Shown: positions 6,913 to 16,334 of the stretch, one piece after another
How positions within the stretch are numbered: the first letter of the stretch is position 1
Layout: each line of letters starts with the position of its first letter
Assembly: GCA_020849535.1 (NCBI GenBank)
Contig: JADLGB010000238.1
Span: 1-40,466, forward strand
Source: Candidatus Hydrogenedentota bacterium
GTDB taxonomy: Bacteria > Hydrogenedentota > Hydrogenedentia > Hydrogenedentales > SLHB01
DNA: 40,466 nt
Direction: 5' to 3'
Made by a program: the position numbers and the translations under genes
The notes under the pieces: model-generated
Told to the model about the DNA's origin: nothing
Databases searched by the model: none
What the model saw: the letters and a program-made list of their open reading frames with translations, nothing else

Positions 6913-9516
6913 CTATCCGTTCTCGGGCCACCACTCGGGATTCGATGGCTCGAGAATCCCTTCTTCAATCGCGATTCCGTATAGTGGACCAAAGCAGCCG
7001 ATGAGCGTTCCTTCGTATCCCGTTCCGAGTCCTTCCCAGGAGCGGAATTCATGCCCGGTACCGTTGCCGCCGTTGAAGACTCCAGACGCGTACCCGTCCG
7101 CGAGTTCCGTGGCGAGGGCGCGTGCCTGCTCTTTGAGGCCATAGATGGACAATGCGCGGAGGTAATATGTTGCCGGCCATCCGCTGAGGCTGCCATCCGT
7201 GTACGTCTCGAATGTGGGCTGGAGTGAATTCAGTATCTTCGTCCACATCTGATCGTCCGCGCGAATAGGCAACAGGTTGCAGGGCAGCCCGAGGCGTGCA
7301 TCGGGCAGGCCCGTCTCGTGGCGTGTGCGTTCCATGTTGACGAGCGCAGTGCGGGCCGCATCAGCATCAAGCAGGCCGAAGGCCAAGGCGACGCCATTGA
7401 CCCAGGTGAAGCCATAGTCGTGAAGCTGCCCATCGCGGCTGCGCCAGCCGGCCACCCATCCAGTTTCCGGATTCACGAGGGCGGGCGCGTAGGCGATGCG
7501 CAGACGCGTTGCGGTGTCACGGCACTGTGCAGCGAGATCCCGGTGTGCCGGGAGAGCGTCCAACATGGCCGCCGCATTGCGAAAGGCGCGGTACGCCCAG
7601 GCATTTACGTAGGCGTCGATATGCCCGAATCCGACCACGTCCATGGAGTTTGAACTCCATCGAAACGAGCCCAAGTTCCCTGAAAGGTCCTTGCAGACCA
7701 GCAGGCCTTCGTTGCCGGCCTCGGCGAGCATCCGCTCGACAGTCTCCACGAGACCTGGTTCGATTCTCTGCAACCATTCAGTATTCGGATCGGCTTGGTG
7801 AATCCTGCCTGCGGCGGAAAGCAACACCGGGTCGCTGTCCAGGTAGAGATTCCGGTGGTACCCGTAGCCGCCGCCGTCCAGGAGCGCCCGTTCGATCGTG
7901 AAGCGTGCGAGGTCAAGCGGGTTTGGGCCCACCTCGGGCCGTTCGGTGTGGGCCACAATTTCGAGCGGCGGTCCTTGTGATAGATGGCAGTTTACCGAGG
8001 CCGAATGGTTGGAAAAGCCACGAAATTCAGGACGAAAGCACGAGAACACCGTGGCCCAGTGCCTGCGCAGTCCGGTGCCGCCCTTGACGGTGCGCCCGTG
8101 CCGCAGTGGATTCAGATTCGAGACGGCGTACTCAAAGACCGCGCGCCGTGCTCCCGCTGAAACGATCTGACAGGCATCGGGTCCGGGATGCTCACCGAAA
8201 ACGACGCCGCCTGTCACGCAATTCGATTCACGATAGCTCTCGACCTGCATGCGCACGTCCGAAGACGCCCCTTCGATCTGGGCGCACGACAGACAGCCCA
8301 CGCCGTCCGTGGCCCAGAGGCCAGGCAATGCCACGTCACCGTTGCGCCCCGCACGTAATGTCGGCAGGCTGGCCATTCCCGTGATACCCAAAGTCAGGTC
8401 CCAGGCCAGTCGCCACGCCTCGGCCTCGATGACTGCCATGCTCTTCGCACAGCGTTGGGTGAGGTCTACGGTGAAACGGTCATTTTCAACCGTGAAAATG
8501 GCATCGATCTGCAATCCTTCCACTGCCTGGAGATTGGTATACGCGACACGGTTGCCATCGACCGAAACCTCACCGGTCCAAAGTGATGCAGGATAGTCAG
8601 CGTCGAGTGTGCGCAGGACAGGTCCGCTCACGCCGCCGGTCACGTTGTAGTTGGTGCTTCTGCGAGAGACGTAGAGGCGATTATTGCCGGCCTGCCCTTG
8701 CCCCAACGCGTCCCATCCCAGGTGCATCAGCATCGGTCTGCGCAGCGAAAAGCCAATTGACAGATACTTTCCCTCGAACAAGACCTTGCCCGGCAGCATC
8801 CGCACCTTCATGCCCTTGGGCGCTCTGGGCTGGATGTTCCTTGGGCTGAGTACGCGGCGCGGCACACGCGTGGTCACCTCGGTCTTGCCTGCAACTCCAT
8901 AGGCGCGCAGCTCATTCAGAATGCCGAAGGGCACATTATGTTCACCCCCGTTGCACTCTCCGTGATTGGGCCAGATGGGGTGTTCACGATTGCACACGAC
9001 TCGCAGGTGATCGGTCCGCGCGCCATCCAACTCGATCACGCACGCCGGCTCGTTCAGTACACTGAATAGGCGTTCCTGCATCTGCTCGATGGTCATATCT
9101 TGAGAAAGGCCTTCGCCGAGCAAGACGGGATTCGGCGGGAGATTGATCTCTCGGAGGATCTTCCAGGTCATACTCTCTCGATCGAGCATGGAAACCAGAA
9201 TACGGGCGGGATGTGTCGGAACCTGTGGCACGTGGCGGCCGTAGACCAGTCTTCGCAGTTCGAGCCGGTCCACGTGGACGTTTTGTCCAAACCGCAGGTA
9301 GCGGATGGCCGTCTGGCCGTCGACGGTCGTGCCCAGGCGGGGATGATCGAACTGCTGAACTCCGCCGTGCGTGATGGGATGATCGACAAGCCGCACCGCC
9401 TTGGATGCGGCCTTCTCTTCCGCCGGAGCCTCGCCGGCCGTGGCGCTTTCCTTTCCCGCCGCGACCACCAGCGTGGCGACCCCTGCCTTCAACACTTCCC
9501 GGCGGTTCATCCGCAT
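6913..9516 (-). CDS. Exported six-hairpin glycosidase-like protein with twin-arginine signal (867 aa)
   Basis: The start chosen is ATG 9516, with GGGAGG 8 nt upstream; ATG 9510 is an alternative and the open frame to 9558 is not needed. The N-terminus MRMNRREVLKAGVATLVVAAG is a Tat-type signal: NRREVLK, then a hydrophobic stretch ending near AGEA. Residues about 40-500 are beta-rich. Residues about 520-850 look like an (alpha/alpha)6 toroid (DPVLLSAAGRIHQADPNTEWL, SNSMDVVGFGHIDAYVNAWA, then the GTGHEFRSWEGLGTGYEG segment near the end). It lacks the LRxML tail of the two glycosidases at 941-6389, so it is a separate lineage. It begins 54 nt after the Gfo/Idh gene on the same strand and is probably co-transcribed with it. 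Tat export of both suggests they act together outside the cytoplasm. Substrate unknown. Confidence 0.88.
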   Translation of the reverse strand: MRMNRREVLKAGVATLVVAAGKESATAGEAPAEEKAASKAVRLVDHPITHGGVQQFDHPRLGTTVDGQTAIRYLRFGQNVHVDRLELRRLVYGRHVPQVPTHPARILVSMLDRESMTWKILREINLPPNPVLLGEGLSQDMTIEQMQERLFSVLNEPACVIELDGARTDHLRVVCNREHPIWPNHGECNGGEHNVPFGILNELRAYGVAGKTEVTTRVPRRVLSPRNIQPRAPKGMKVRMLPGKVLFEGKYLSIGFSLRRPMLMHLGWDALGQGQAGNNRLYVSRRSTNYNVTGGVSGPVLRTLDADYPASLWTGEVSVDGNRVAYTNLQAVEGLQIDAIFTVENDRFTVDLTQRCAKSMAVIEAEAWRLAWDLTLGITGMASLPTLRAGRNGDVALPGLWATDGVGCLSCAQIEGASSDVRMQVESYRESNCVTGGVVFGEHPGPDACQIVSAGARRAVFEYAVSNLNPLRHGRTVKGGTGLRRHWATVFSCFRPEFRGFSNHSASVNCHLSQGPPLEIVAHTERPEVGPNPLDLARFTIERALLDGGGYGYHRNLYLDSDPVLLSAAGRIHQADPNTEWLQRIEPGLVETVERMLAEAGNEGLLVCKDLSGNLGSFRWSSNSMDVVGFGHIDAYVNAWAYRAFRNAAAMLDALPAHRDLAAQCRDTATRLRIAYAPALVNPETGWVAGWRSRDGQLHDYGFTWVNGVALAFGLLDADAARTALVNMERTRHETGLPDARLGLPCNLLPIRADDQMWTKILNSLQPTFETYTDGSLSGWPATYYLRALSIYGLKEQARALATELADGYASGVFNGGNGTGHEFRSWEGLGTGYEGTLIGCFGPLYGIAIEEGILEPSNPEWWPENG

Positions 9517-9570
9517 TCCTATTGCCTCCCCCGCTGAACCGCGATGCCGCGAAGGCACGCGCGTTGCACG

Positions 9571-10962
9571 TCAGAATTCCCAACCCTTTCGATACGTGGC
9601 ACGCAACAAGGCATCGGCCTCGGAGTTGTTTGTAATCTTGCAGGCGGAGCTGTCCCACTCGATTCGACCGCCCACGCGCACCGCGATATTGCCCAGTTGC
9701 ACGGTCTCGGTGAAGGGGCCCGCGTAGTCGAAATTGGATACGGCAGGCTTCCCGCCTTTGCAGGCCTGAATCCAGTTCGCGCGGTGAGCTTCATCGTAGC
9801 GGTTGTCCTTCCATGGCAAACGCTCGAGAGTAGGGGAAGGCATCATGTAATCCGCCATGAGACTATCGGGACGCAGCCGCGCCGAATTGCCGTGGGCGTC
9901 GCACGTCAGTACGCCGCTTTCGCCTACGAAGATGGTGCCCTCGCCGCCCACGGGTGTGGGGTCGTCTTGGGGCAGAATTGCGGGTTTGGGCGGGCGAATC
10001 TTGCCGTCGTACCACGTGAGCTTCACTGGCGCGAGCCTCTTGCCGTCGACTTCACGTTCCGGGAACACCCACTCGATCACGGACTTCGCCGGCCCGGTCT
10101 CGGCGGTGTTGCCTTCTTGCCGCACACAGGTAACCGCGCTCGGTGCGCCGAGGTGGAGCGCCCAATTGGGCGGGTCCATGATGTGGCAGCCCATGTCGCC
10201 GAGCGAGCCGCTGCCAAAGGCCCACCAGCCGCGCCACGCATCCGGCATGTATCCAGGGGCTGAGCCATCCTTGACGAACTCATCATAGTATCCGCCAAAC
10301 GGGCGCGCAGGAACTGGCCCCAACCAGAGGTCCCAATCGACGCCTTGCGGCACGGGCTTCTCGGGGAGCGGCTGGGAGAAGCCCACAGGCCACAGCGGCC
10401 GATCCGACCAACAGTGCACCTCGCGCACCTGGCCAATCGCTCCGCTCCAAATCATCTCGCAGACCTGCCGCACGCCGTCGCTTGAGTGGCCCTGATTGCC
10501 CATCTGCGTGGCCACGCCGTGCTGCCGGGCCGCCTCGGTCAGGCGACGAGCCTCGTGTACGGTGTGCGCCATCGGCTTCTCTACATAGACGTGCTTGCCG
10601 AGTTCCATCGCGGCGAGGGCGATGATGGCGTGGGTGTGATCGGGTGTCGTGATGACCACCGCGTCGATGTCCTTTTGCTTGTCGAACATCACGCGCCAGT
10701 CGCGATACTTGGGAATGTCCGGACACCAGCCGTAGCCTTCGGCAGAGGCTTTGTCATCCACATCGCACGCGGCCACTACGTTCTCGTATGTGAGGCAGAA
10801 TTTCAGGTGGCCGCGGCCCTTGCCTCCGACGCCGATATGGGCCGTATTCAGTTTCTCATTCGGCGATATCGTGCGTGCCGCCGCACGGCGCGCAAGTAGG
10901 CTTCCCGCCGTAAGCGCGCTCCCGAATACAAACGTGCGGCGCGTGATGCCTTTCGAAACCAT
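9571..10962 (-). CDS. Tat-exported Gfo/Idh/MocA family oxidoreductase
   Basis: ATG 10962 is preceded by GAGGAGGT at 7 nt. The N-terminus carries a clear twin-arginine signal (GITRRTFVFGSALTAGSLL, residues 5-23). The NAD(P)-binding Rossmann motif is GVGGKGRG at residues 44-51, and the family hallmark EKP is at 128-130 (VYVEKPMAH). The C-terminal domain has GSGSLGDMGCHIMDPP, including the conserved Asp/His active-site region. Length 463 aa is usual for the exported subgroup common in Planctomycetota and relatives. Such enzymes oxidise or isomerise sugars and sugar acids with a tightly bound nicotinamide cofactor; members with Tat signals act in the periplasm. It leads a probable two-gene unit with the glycosidase at 6913-9516 and is divergent from the aminotransferase at 11165. 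The exact substrate is unknown. Confidence 0.95.
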   Translation of the reverse strand: MVSKGITRRTFVFGSALTAGSLLARRAAARTISPNEKLNTAHIGVGGKGRGHLKFCLTYENVVAACDVDDKASAEGYGWCPDIPKYRDWRVMFDKQKDIDAVVITTPDHTHAIIALAAMELGKHVYVEKPMAHTVHEARRLTEAARQHGVATQMGNQGHSSDGVRQVCEMIWSGAIGQVREVHCWSDRPLWPVGFSQPLPEKPVPQGVDWDLWLGPVPARPFGGYYDEFVKDGSAPGYMPDAWRGWWAFGSGSLGDMGCHIMDPPNWALHLGAPSAVTCVRQEGNTAETGPAKSVIEWVFPEREVDGKRLAPVKLTWYDGKIRPPKPAILPQDDPTPVGGEGTIFVGESGVLTCDAHGNSARLRPDSLMADYMMPSPTLERLPWKDNRYDEAHRANWIQACKGGKPAVSNFDYAGPFTETVQLGNIAVRVGGRIEWDSSACKITNNSEADALLRATYRKGWEF

Positions 10963-11068
10963 GGAGTAACCTCCTCAGAATGGATTCGCCGATTCAGTCC
11001 GATCCACATGTTCAGAATAGCAGAAACTGCATTTGGCTTGGTGCAAATTCAGCGGGGCGCTTTGTCGC

Positions 11069-11097
11069 TTGTAACGTCCGCGCACCTGGAATAGACT
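11069..11097 (+). promoter_or_regulatory. Possible sigma-70-type promoter of the aminotransferase gene
   Basis: TTGTAA (11069-11074) and TAGACT (11092-11097) are separated by 17 nt and lie about 70 nt before the chosen start at 11165. It is the best -35/-10 pair I see in the 202-bp divergent region 10963-11164. Base match is moderate, and the promoter consensus of this organism is unknown. Confidence 0.35.
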
Positions 11098-11164
11098 GAC
11101 GTTGAGCGCGGAATCTCACAATCTTCGTTTAGAGGTTGCTCGGGAGCTTCGAGGAGAGACTTGT

Positions 11165-12478
11165 ATGAGCGCGGATAATCTCAATCCCTTTATCCCGTCG
11201 CGCACGTTTGTTCAAACTGGCGCGCCCGCCGTACCCGAGTTGGATCGTTGGCAGCAGATCGGCGATGCCGAAGTTGAGATGGCCGCCGAAATGACGCGAC
11301 GCAATGAACTTTCCGGGGGCACTCCTGTTGTCCGCGAGTTCGAGAAGCAATGGCGGGAATGGATCGGCACGCGCTACGCCATCACGACGGTCAATGGAAC
11401 CTCCGCTTTGTATAGCGCGTATTTCGGCCTTGGCGTGGGTCCCGGCGACGAAGTCATCTGCCCGGTCAACACGTGGATCTGCAGCATTGCCCCGGCGATT
11501 CTGTTGGGTGCCAAGCCGGTGTTCTGCGACATCGATCCCAGCACGTTGCAGTTGGACCCTGAATCAGTCCGGTCGAAGATCACCGGCAAGACGGCCTGCA
11601 TCTGCGCGGTGCATCTGTGGGGCAATCCGTGCAACCTCGCTGCGATTCTCGCGGTCGCGAGCGAGCGGGGCATCTCTGTCTTGGAAGATTGCTCTCACGC
11701 ACACGGCGCCAAGTACAAAGGGCGCATGTGCGGCTCGATCGGAGCGGTGGGATGCTGGAGTCTCCAGGGATCGAAACCCGTGAGCGCGGGCGAAGGCGGC
11801 GTGGTCGCCACGAACGACACGGATATCTTCGAGCGGGCGTGCCTGGTGGGCCAGGTGAACCGCATCGCCGGTATCGATCTCGTTGGCGCCCGCTATGAAG
11901 AACACCAGCCCCTGGGTTTGGGCATGAAGTTCCGTGCCCATCCTTTGGGGATCGGGATAGCCAAGGTCCAACTGGAAAAGCTTCCCGCCCTGAACGCGCG
12001 GCGCGCGGCTTATGTGTCTGGAGTCGAAGCTGGACTGAAGGACATCCCAGGCTTGCGGGCCGTTCAAGTGTACGAAGGGGCCGAACGCGCCGGATTCTAC
12101 GGCTTTCCGATCCGCTATGTGCCGGAAGAGCTGCATGGCCTTTCCTGCAAGGCCTTTTGTTGCGCGCTGAACGAGATGGGCCTCAAAGTGAGCATCGCGC
12201 CGTATCCAAACCTGCACAACCTGCCCCTGTTTGCCAAGGGTTTTGACGTGTTCACCCGCAATCGCGGTCCCCTGTGCGCATCGGAGGGGTACGCCGGCTA
12301 CCGGCGCGGCGACTTCCCCAAGGCGGAGGAAGCGGAAGAGAACACGCTATTCCTTCCGCAACTGGGCGACCCCGTGCCCAACGCCGCGGAGCTTGTTCTG
12401 GGGGCCTTGCGCAAGGTCGCGGACCGCGCACCTCAGCTTGCGAAGGAGTCACAAGCGCAAGCGAGCGCGAAGCAGTAG
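11165..12478 (+). CDS. DegT/DnrJ/EryC1/StrS family PLP aminotransferase
   Basis: The start is ATG 11165 with GAGGAGAG about 8 nt upstream; an in-frame start at 11102 would add 21 residues with no better site. The 437-aa protein has the fold-type I aminotransferase pattern: substrate loop ELSGGTPVVREFE, TVNGTSALYSA cofactor phosphate region, VLEDCSHAHGAKYKG with the Asp that contacts the PLP ring, and the internal-aldimine lysine Lys204 in SLQGSKPVSAGEGG. The family transfers an amino group to nucleotide-bound or free keto sugars, for cell-surface sugars or aminoglycoside-like products. The C-terminal 20 residues are Lys/Ala/Gln-rich and probably disordered. It has no nucleotide-sugar genes next to it, which is unusual. 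The divergent Gfo/Idh dehydrogenase could supply a keto sugar in principle, but that enzyme is Tat-exported while this one is cytosolic. Confidence 0.95.
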   Translation: MSADNLNPFIPSRTFVQTGAPAVPELDRWQQIGDAEVEMAAEMTRRNELSGGTPVVREFEKQWREWIGTRYAITTVNGTSALYSAYFGLGVGPGDEVICPVNTWICSIAPAILLGAKPVFCDIDPSTLQLDPESVRSKITGKTACICAVHLWGNPCNLAAILAVASERGISVLEDCSHAHGAKYKGRMCGSIGAVGCWSLQGSKPVSAGEGGVVATNDTDIFERACLVGQVNRIAGIDLVGARYEEHQPLGLGMKFRAHPLGIGIAKVQLEKLPALNARRAAYVSGVEAGLKDIPGLRAVQVYEGAERAGFYGFPIRYVPEELHGLSCKAFCCALNEMGLKVSIAPYPNLHNLPLFAKGFDVFTRNRGPLCASEGYAGYRRGDFPKAEEAEENTLFLPQLGDPVPNAAELVLGALRKVADRAPQLAKESQAQASAKQ

Positions 12479-12506
12479 CCATATTGCTCGTCGATAGAAG
12501 GCGTGT

Positions 12507-14837
12507 TCACGGTTTTGGACTCCACAGAAACGCACGCCGATAGAGACCGCCCCGCGGGCTGCGGTCCGCCGGGATCGTATCGATCAGCACGGCAATGCAG
12601 TTTCTCTCGCCTGGACGGAGGTACGCTGTCACGTCTAAATCAAACGGATCGCGAGATCCCTGTCTCTCGCGGTGTTCGACCAGCATCCCATTGATCCAAA
12701 TCCAGAGCTTGTCGCTGTAGACGCCGCCAAAGGTCAGCCGAACGGGTTTGTCTTGCGTGGCCTTAGGAACGAAGACGTCGGCGCGATACCACGCCTTTCC
12801 CGCATAGGCCCAGCCTCGGGCATCCTGATAGCCCTGCAAGTCCCAATAGAGTGTGCAGTTGATCTCATCCCAAGGCTGGCCCGAGTCCGGATTGTACCAT
12901 TGATAGATGGTGCCAAGGTCCTCCGGATCTGTCTTGAACTCCCAGCGTGCGGGCAGAAGGGCGACCAGTTCTCCGCGCGATCCACCAGCCTGATCGGCGA
13001 GACCCTGGTATGTCTTCTTGTACCACTCCGGACTGCCGTGGGTATCGCGGCACCATTCCGGGGTAAACGGAAGCAGCGCCGAGTCAATCTTGCCAACTTC
13101 CTCTCGAATTGCAAGCATCCTGTCTGCGCACGAAACCGCGCCCGCAAAATCGCCGCGCCCGGCGGCATCTTCCATATTGAGGAACGCGGTCATGTTCTCG
13201 TGAACGAGTTCCAACACCCGGACATGAGTCTGGTCCGGTTCATGGTGCACCTGCGCCTTGGCGCGCGCGAGCGCGGCATTCAGCCGCCGCACCACATCCG
13301 GCGTGAGCACGGCCTGCCAAGACACGAGGCGGCCCCAGGTCTCGTGCACGGGTGTCGTGTCAATGGCATCCTCTAGAGTCCAGATATATTCTTCAACCGA
13401 GTGGCCCGCCGGGCCGTAGAAACTCTCGCAATAGTCGCGGACCAATGCCCTCACATCCGCGTCCGCATCCCACATCAGCCTGCCGCGGATGTAGTAGTTG
13501 AGGTGTGTGACCATCCAGCAATTCTGACCTTCGGTCCAGAATCCCCAGAGGTTGCGCTGTTTGAAATAGGGGAAGTCGCGCATCAGATTGTGCAGCATCG
13601 GAAACGGGAGGCCGTCGAGGCTCTTTCCGGGGTCATAGTCGTAGATGAAGACGCAGTTCAGTTCGCGGGTCCAGCGGTCCAGTATGCCTTTATAGACTTG
13701 CCGCTGCCAGCACCGTTCGTCTCCGATAGGATGCAACGTGCACGCGTCGAGGAGAGCGGACTGAATGCCCAGATTCGGGCTCAGCGGCCCGACGCCCTCC
13801 GGCGGCAGCACGCGGTTCGCATACCCGTTCGTCAACAGCCAGCGATCGGGGAATTCCTTGTAGACTTCCTTGGCTACTGCGTTCGCGAAGCGGAACCACT
13901 GATCGCTGAGGCTGGGCTCACCGTAGCCTTTGCCCGAGAATCCCGGAATCGAGGCTTTGCACTTGTCGCAATAGCATCTCGGATGGCCGTCGGGAGGCGC
14001 GAAGCCGAAAGTCATGCTTTCGGGATGCGCCCGGAACTCGTCTGTAATCGTCTTGACCGCGATGCGAATGGCCTCCGGCTCTGATAGGCAGAGCATGTCC
14101 TTCATGCGCTCACCCTTCTCATTCAGCGCGTAGATCTGCGGATGGGACTCGAAATGCTGCTCTGCTGGCGCGAGCCGTGTGATGGTTCCGTCCCCGGGCA
14201 AGCTAAGATTGGAGAGACTGGTCATTCGGTTGCGGTTCAACCACGCGGCCAGGTTCTTCGAGTCCTCCTCGCGTACCGGCATCCATCCTGAGTACCAGAT
14301 ATTGCGGAACCGGAAGTCTGGATGCTCTGTGCGATTCACGTTCGGGATCGCAATCGTCTCGCGCTTGGGAATGACCTCCCCGTACGGGCCCGGAAAATAC
14401 CAGCGGCTGCCGAGGCTCTCCAGGAAGTCGTACACAGCGAACAAGGTGCCGCGATAGGGCCCATCTTCATTGCCCGCGAGGATTAGAGTGGAGTCGATTG
14501 TGCGAATGACATAACCTTCCTCGTTCATGTTGCTGGTGAAACCAGAGGGCACCTCCACGCCGAGATCACGGACGGCCTGACTGGGTCCCACCAATATGGC
14601 AGGTCCCGAGATGCTTTCCTGACCGGAGCGAATATCGAGGCGCGCCCCGCTGATACGCTCGATGTACGCCTGTAGCTCCTCCGCGGCGTGCCGGGTCTGC
14701 TCACTCGCACCTGAATCGATGACAATCGTTGCTAGCGGCTTGGAGCCGTCCACGAGGATCAACTCAGCCCTCGCGGTGTGTGCCAGGACCACGGCGACTG
14801 TGCAGGCTATCAGGAAGGATTTTGGAGTTCTCATCAT
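12507..14837 (-). CDS. Secreted DUF4838 protein with C-terminal jelly-roll domain
   Basis: The start is set at ATG 14837 (AAAAGG just upstream); ATG 14858 is in frame and adds seven residues, with GGGAG too close to it. A signal peptide MMRTPKSFLIACTVAVVLAH ends at TARA. Residues about 25-150 resemble the GH67 alpha-glucuronidase N-terminal domain (SGASEQTRHAAEELQAYIERI, then AILVGPS and a GTLFAVYDFLE helix). Residues about 170-520 are the DUF4838 barrel, with the Cys cluster CYCDKC near 287-292 after PPDGHPR, which is typical of DUF4838. The last 145 residues (WEFKTDPEDLG, then WYRADVFVP, WIWINGMLV, RNCIAVLI) form a GH2-like sugar-binding jelly roll. DUF4838 is thought to be a glycosidase relative; activity unproven. 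It lies 106 nt behind the M24 gene on the same strand and converges with the aminotransferase, 28 nt apart. Confidence 0.93.
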   Translation of the reverse strand: MMRTPKSFLIACTVAVVLAHTARAELILVDGSKPLATIVIDSGASEQTRHAAEELQAYIERISGARLDIRSGQESISGPAILVGPSQAVRDLGVEVPSGFTSNMNEEGYVIRTIDSTLILAGNEDGPYRGTLFAVYDFLESLGSRWYFPGPYGEVIPKRETIAIPNVNRTEHPDFRFRNIWYSGWMPVREEDSKNLAAWLNRNRMTSLSNLSLPGDGTITRLAPAEQHFESHPQIYALNEKGERMKDMLCLSEPEAIRIAVKTITDEFRAHPESMTFGFAPPDGHPRCYCDKCKASIPGFSGKGYGEPSLSDQWFRFANAVAKEVYKEFPDRWLLTNGYANRVLPPEGVGPLSPNLGIQSALLDACTLHPIGDERCWQRQVYKGILDRWTRELNCVFIYDYDPGKSLDGLPFPMLHNLMRDFPYFKQRNLWGFWTEGQNCWMVTHLNYYIRGRLMWDADADVRALVRDYCESFYGPAGHSVEEYIWTLEDAIDTTPVHETWGRLVSWQAVLTPDVVRRLNAALARAKAQVHHEPDQTHVRVLELVHENMTAFLNMEDAAGRGDFAGAVSCADRMLAIREEVGKIDSALLPFTPEWCRDTHGSPEWYKKTYQGLADQAGGSRGELVALLPARWEFKTDPEDLGTIYQWYNPDSGQPWDEINCTLYWDLQGYQDARGWAYAGKAWYRADVFVPKATQDKPVRLTFGGVYSDKLWIWINGMLVEHRERQGSRDPFDLDVTAYLRPGERNCIAVLIDTIPADRSPRGGLYRRAFLWSPKP

Positions 14838-14943
14838 GGTGCCTTTTGGAGAATGCATCTCCCGCCCTACAGAGAATGTCGAAATCGCACGCCCATACTC
14901 CGGTCAATCCCTGCCACGACCCGTAGAGACGGCGAAGCGCGCC

Positions 14944-16101
14944 TCAAAGCTCCACGAGGTGCATGAATTTCTGGGAGAGCCGCTCCACGCCCATCTTTGT
15001 GACGCGGACGCCATTCTCCCAGCGCAGACCGAAATCCCTGTCGTAGAAGAAAGTGTCGACCTGGAACATCATGTTCTCTTCGAGCGTATAGGTGGAGGTG
15101 GATTCCATCCACGGGCGTTCCACCTCCATCATGCCGATCCCGTGGCAAGGACCGTACAACATGTACTTTTTGAAGCCGCGCTTCTGAACGAAGTCTTCGT
15201 ATTCGCGCACGACGTCCGCGGCGGGCTTGCCGCCCCGCATCAACTCCATCGTCTTGAGATGGGCTTCGAGTCCGAATTCGACGAGGCGTTGCTTGCGCGC
15301 GGGCAGTTTGCCGATCGAGCACGGCAGGCCAACGCTGGAAGAGTACCCGCCGACCCGCGCGCCGATGTTGAGCTGGATGATCTCGCTGCGCTTGATCGTG
15401 TTGTGCGTGGCCCGTGAGATCGCGTGCTTCGTGGCGGGTCCGCAGAAGCAATACAGGGCATGGCCCTCGTATTCGCCACCGTGCTTGTAAATCTCGCGCT
15501 GTGCGATGCCAATGACCTGGAGTTCGGTCATGCCCGGCCGCATTTCATTGAGGATGGCGCCGATGGCAAGCTCGCTGATTTCGTAGGCCTTCTTCATCAG
15601 CTTGATTTCGGTGGGACTCTTCTTCATTCGCAACGAGAGCAATGTGGCGTCGGCCTTGACGAGCTTCACGCCGGGCAGTTCGCGGCACAGGCTGTCATAC
15701 ACCGGCAGCGGCAACACGGAGTACCCCACGAGCCCTAGCCGTTTCAGTTTCTTTCCGGGCATGGCCTTCGCTACGACGTCCTTGAAGTGCGCCACCGGAA
15801 TGCCCGGATACTCGGGCTCCGCGGACTCCCGGTACTCGACCATCATCGCAATTGGGCGGATCTTGCTCCGTGTTTTCGCGTACGCCTCGCTTTCCGGTCC
15901 GATGATGAGGACCGGCTTGCCCTCGGCAGGTACGAACACGCCTGCACTTTCAAAAGTCGGCCAGTATTCCGAAAGGTAGCGCACATTGGCGAATTCGCCT
16001 TCGCTCGCGTGAACCAGGGCAGCGTCCAGGCCCGCCGCCTTGATATTCTTCTGAAACTGTTTCATGCGGGTCTTGTATTCACTATCAGCTATCTTGAGCA
16101 C
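14944..16101 (-). CDS. M24 family (creatinase/prolidase fold) protein with degenerate metal site
   Basis: The 385-aa protein starts at ATG 16101. Residues 1-150 match the creatinase/prolidase N-terminal domain (AALVHASEGEFANVRYLSEY, LIIGPESEAY). Residues 155-385 match the pita-bread domain (MKKSPTEIKLMKKAYEI, PGMTELQV, CHGIGMMEVERP, then VDTFFYDR and RWENGVRVT). Aligned by eye with aminopeptidase P, the five metal ligands Asp-Asp-His-Glu-Glu read Asn245, Ser256, His320, Asp349 and Glu362. The two Asp that bridge the metals are therefore lost, and the usual VHE after HGIG reads VER. Creatinase is a known metal-free member of this fold that hydrolyses a C-N bond, so a non-peptidase hydrolase is more likely than a dipeptidase. 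No signal peptide; cytosolic. It is divergent from a sodium:solute symporter, which may import its substrate. Confidence 0.92.
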   Translation of the reverse strand: MLKIADSEYKTRMKQFQKNIKAAGLDAALVHASEGEFANVRYLSEYWPTFESAGVFVPAEGKPVLIIGPESEAYAKTRSKIRPIAMMVEYRESAEPEYPGIPVAHFKDVVAKAMPGKKLKRLGLVGYSVLPLPVYDSLCRELPGVKLVKADATLLSLRMKKSPTEIKLMKKAYEISELAIGAILNEMRPGMTELQVIGIAQREIYKHGGEYEGHALYCFCGPATKHAISRATHNTIKRSEIIQLNIGARVGGYSSSVGLPCSIGKLPARKQRLVEFGLEAHLKTMELMRGGKPAADVVREYEDFVQKRGFKKYMLYGPCHGIGMMEVERPWMESTSTYTLEENMMFQVDTFFYDRDFGLRWENGVRVTKMGVERLSQKFMHLVEL

Positions 16102-16334
16102 GGGACTTCTCCTTCCGCTGCAGGTCGTGATGCGTTCCCACGCCGGGACGGATCGACTCTAACAAATACCTGTGACCCATAGCCAGCGCTCGAGCCTGTC
16201 CTCACGCTGCTCTTGAATAGCGGGTTTCTCCAATGCCAGAATCTCGCGTAGCTGGGTCTTGACGTGTGGCGTGGGTTGTGGCGTCGTAACCAGCGGTGCG
16301 GACTGTTTGGGCTGCATAAGGAAGGGGGTTGCGC

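Noticed and set aside
12507..14858. Frameshift or fusion in the DUF4838 protein because of its C-terminal jelly roll
   Set aside because: The frame is continuous and a GH2-like binding domain at the end of such proteins is a reasonable architecture.
16329..16334. TTG start for the symporter
   Set aside because: The Shine-Dalgarno run GGAAGGGGG directly abuts it; GTG 16335 has correct spacing.
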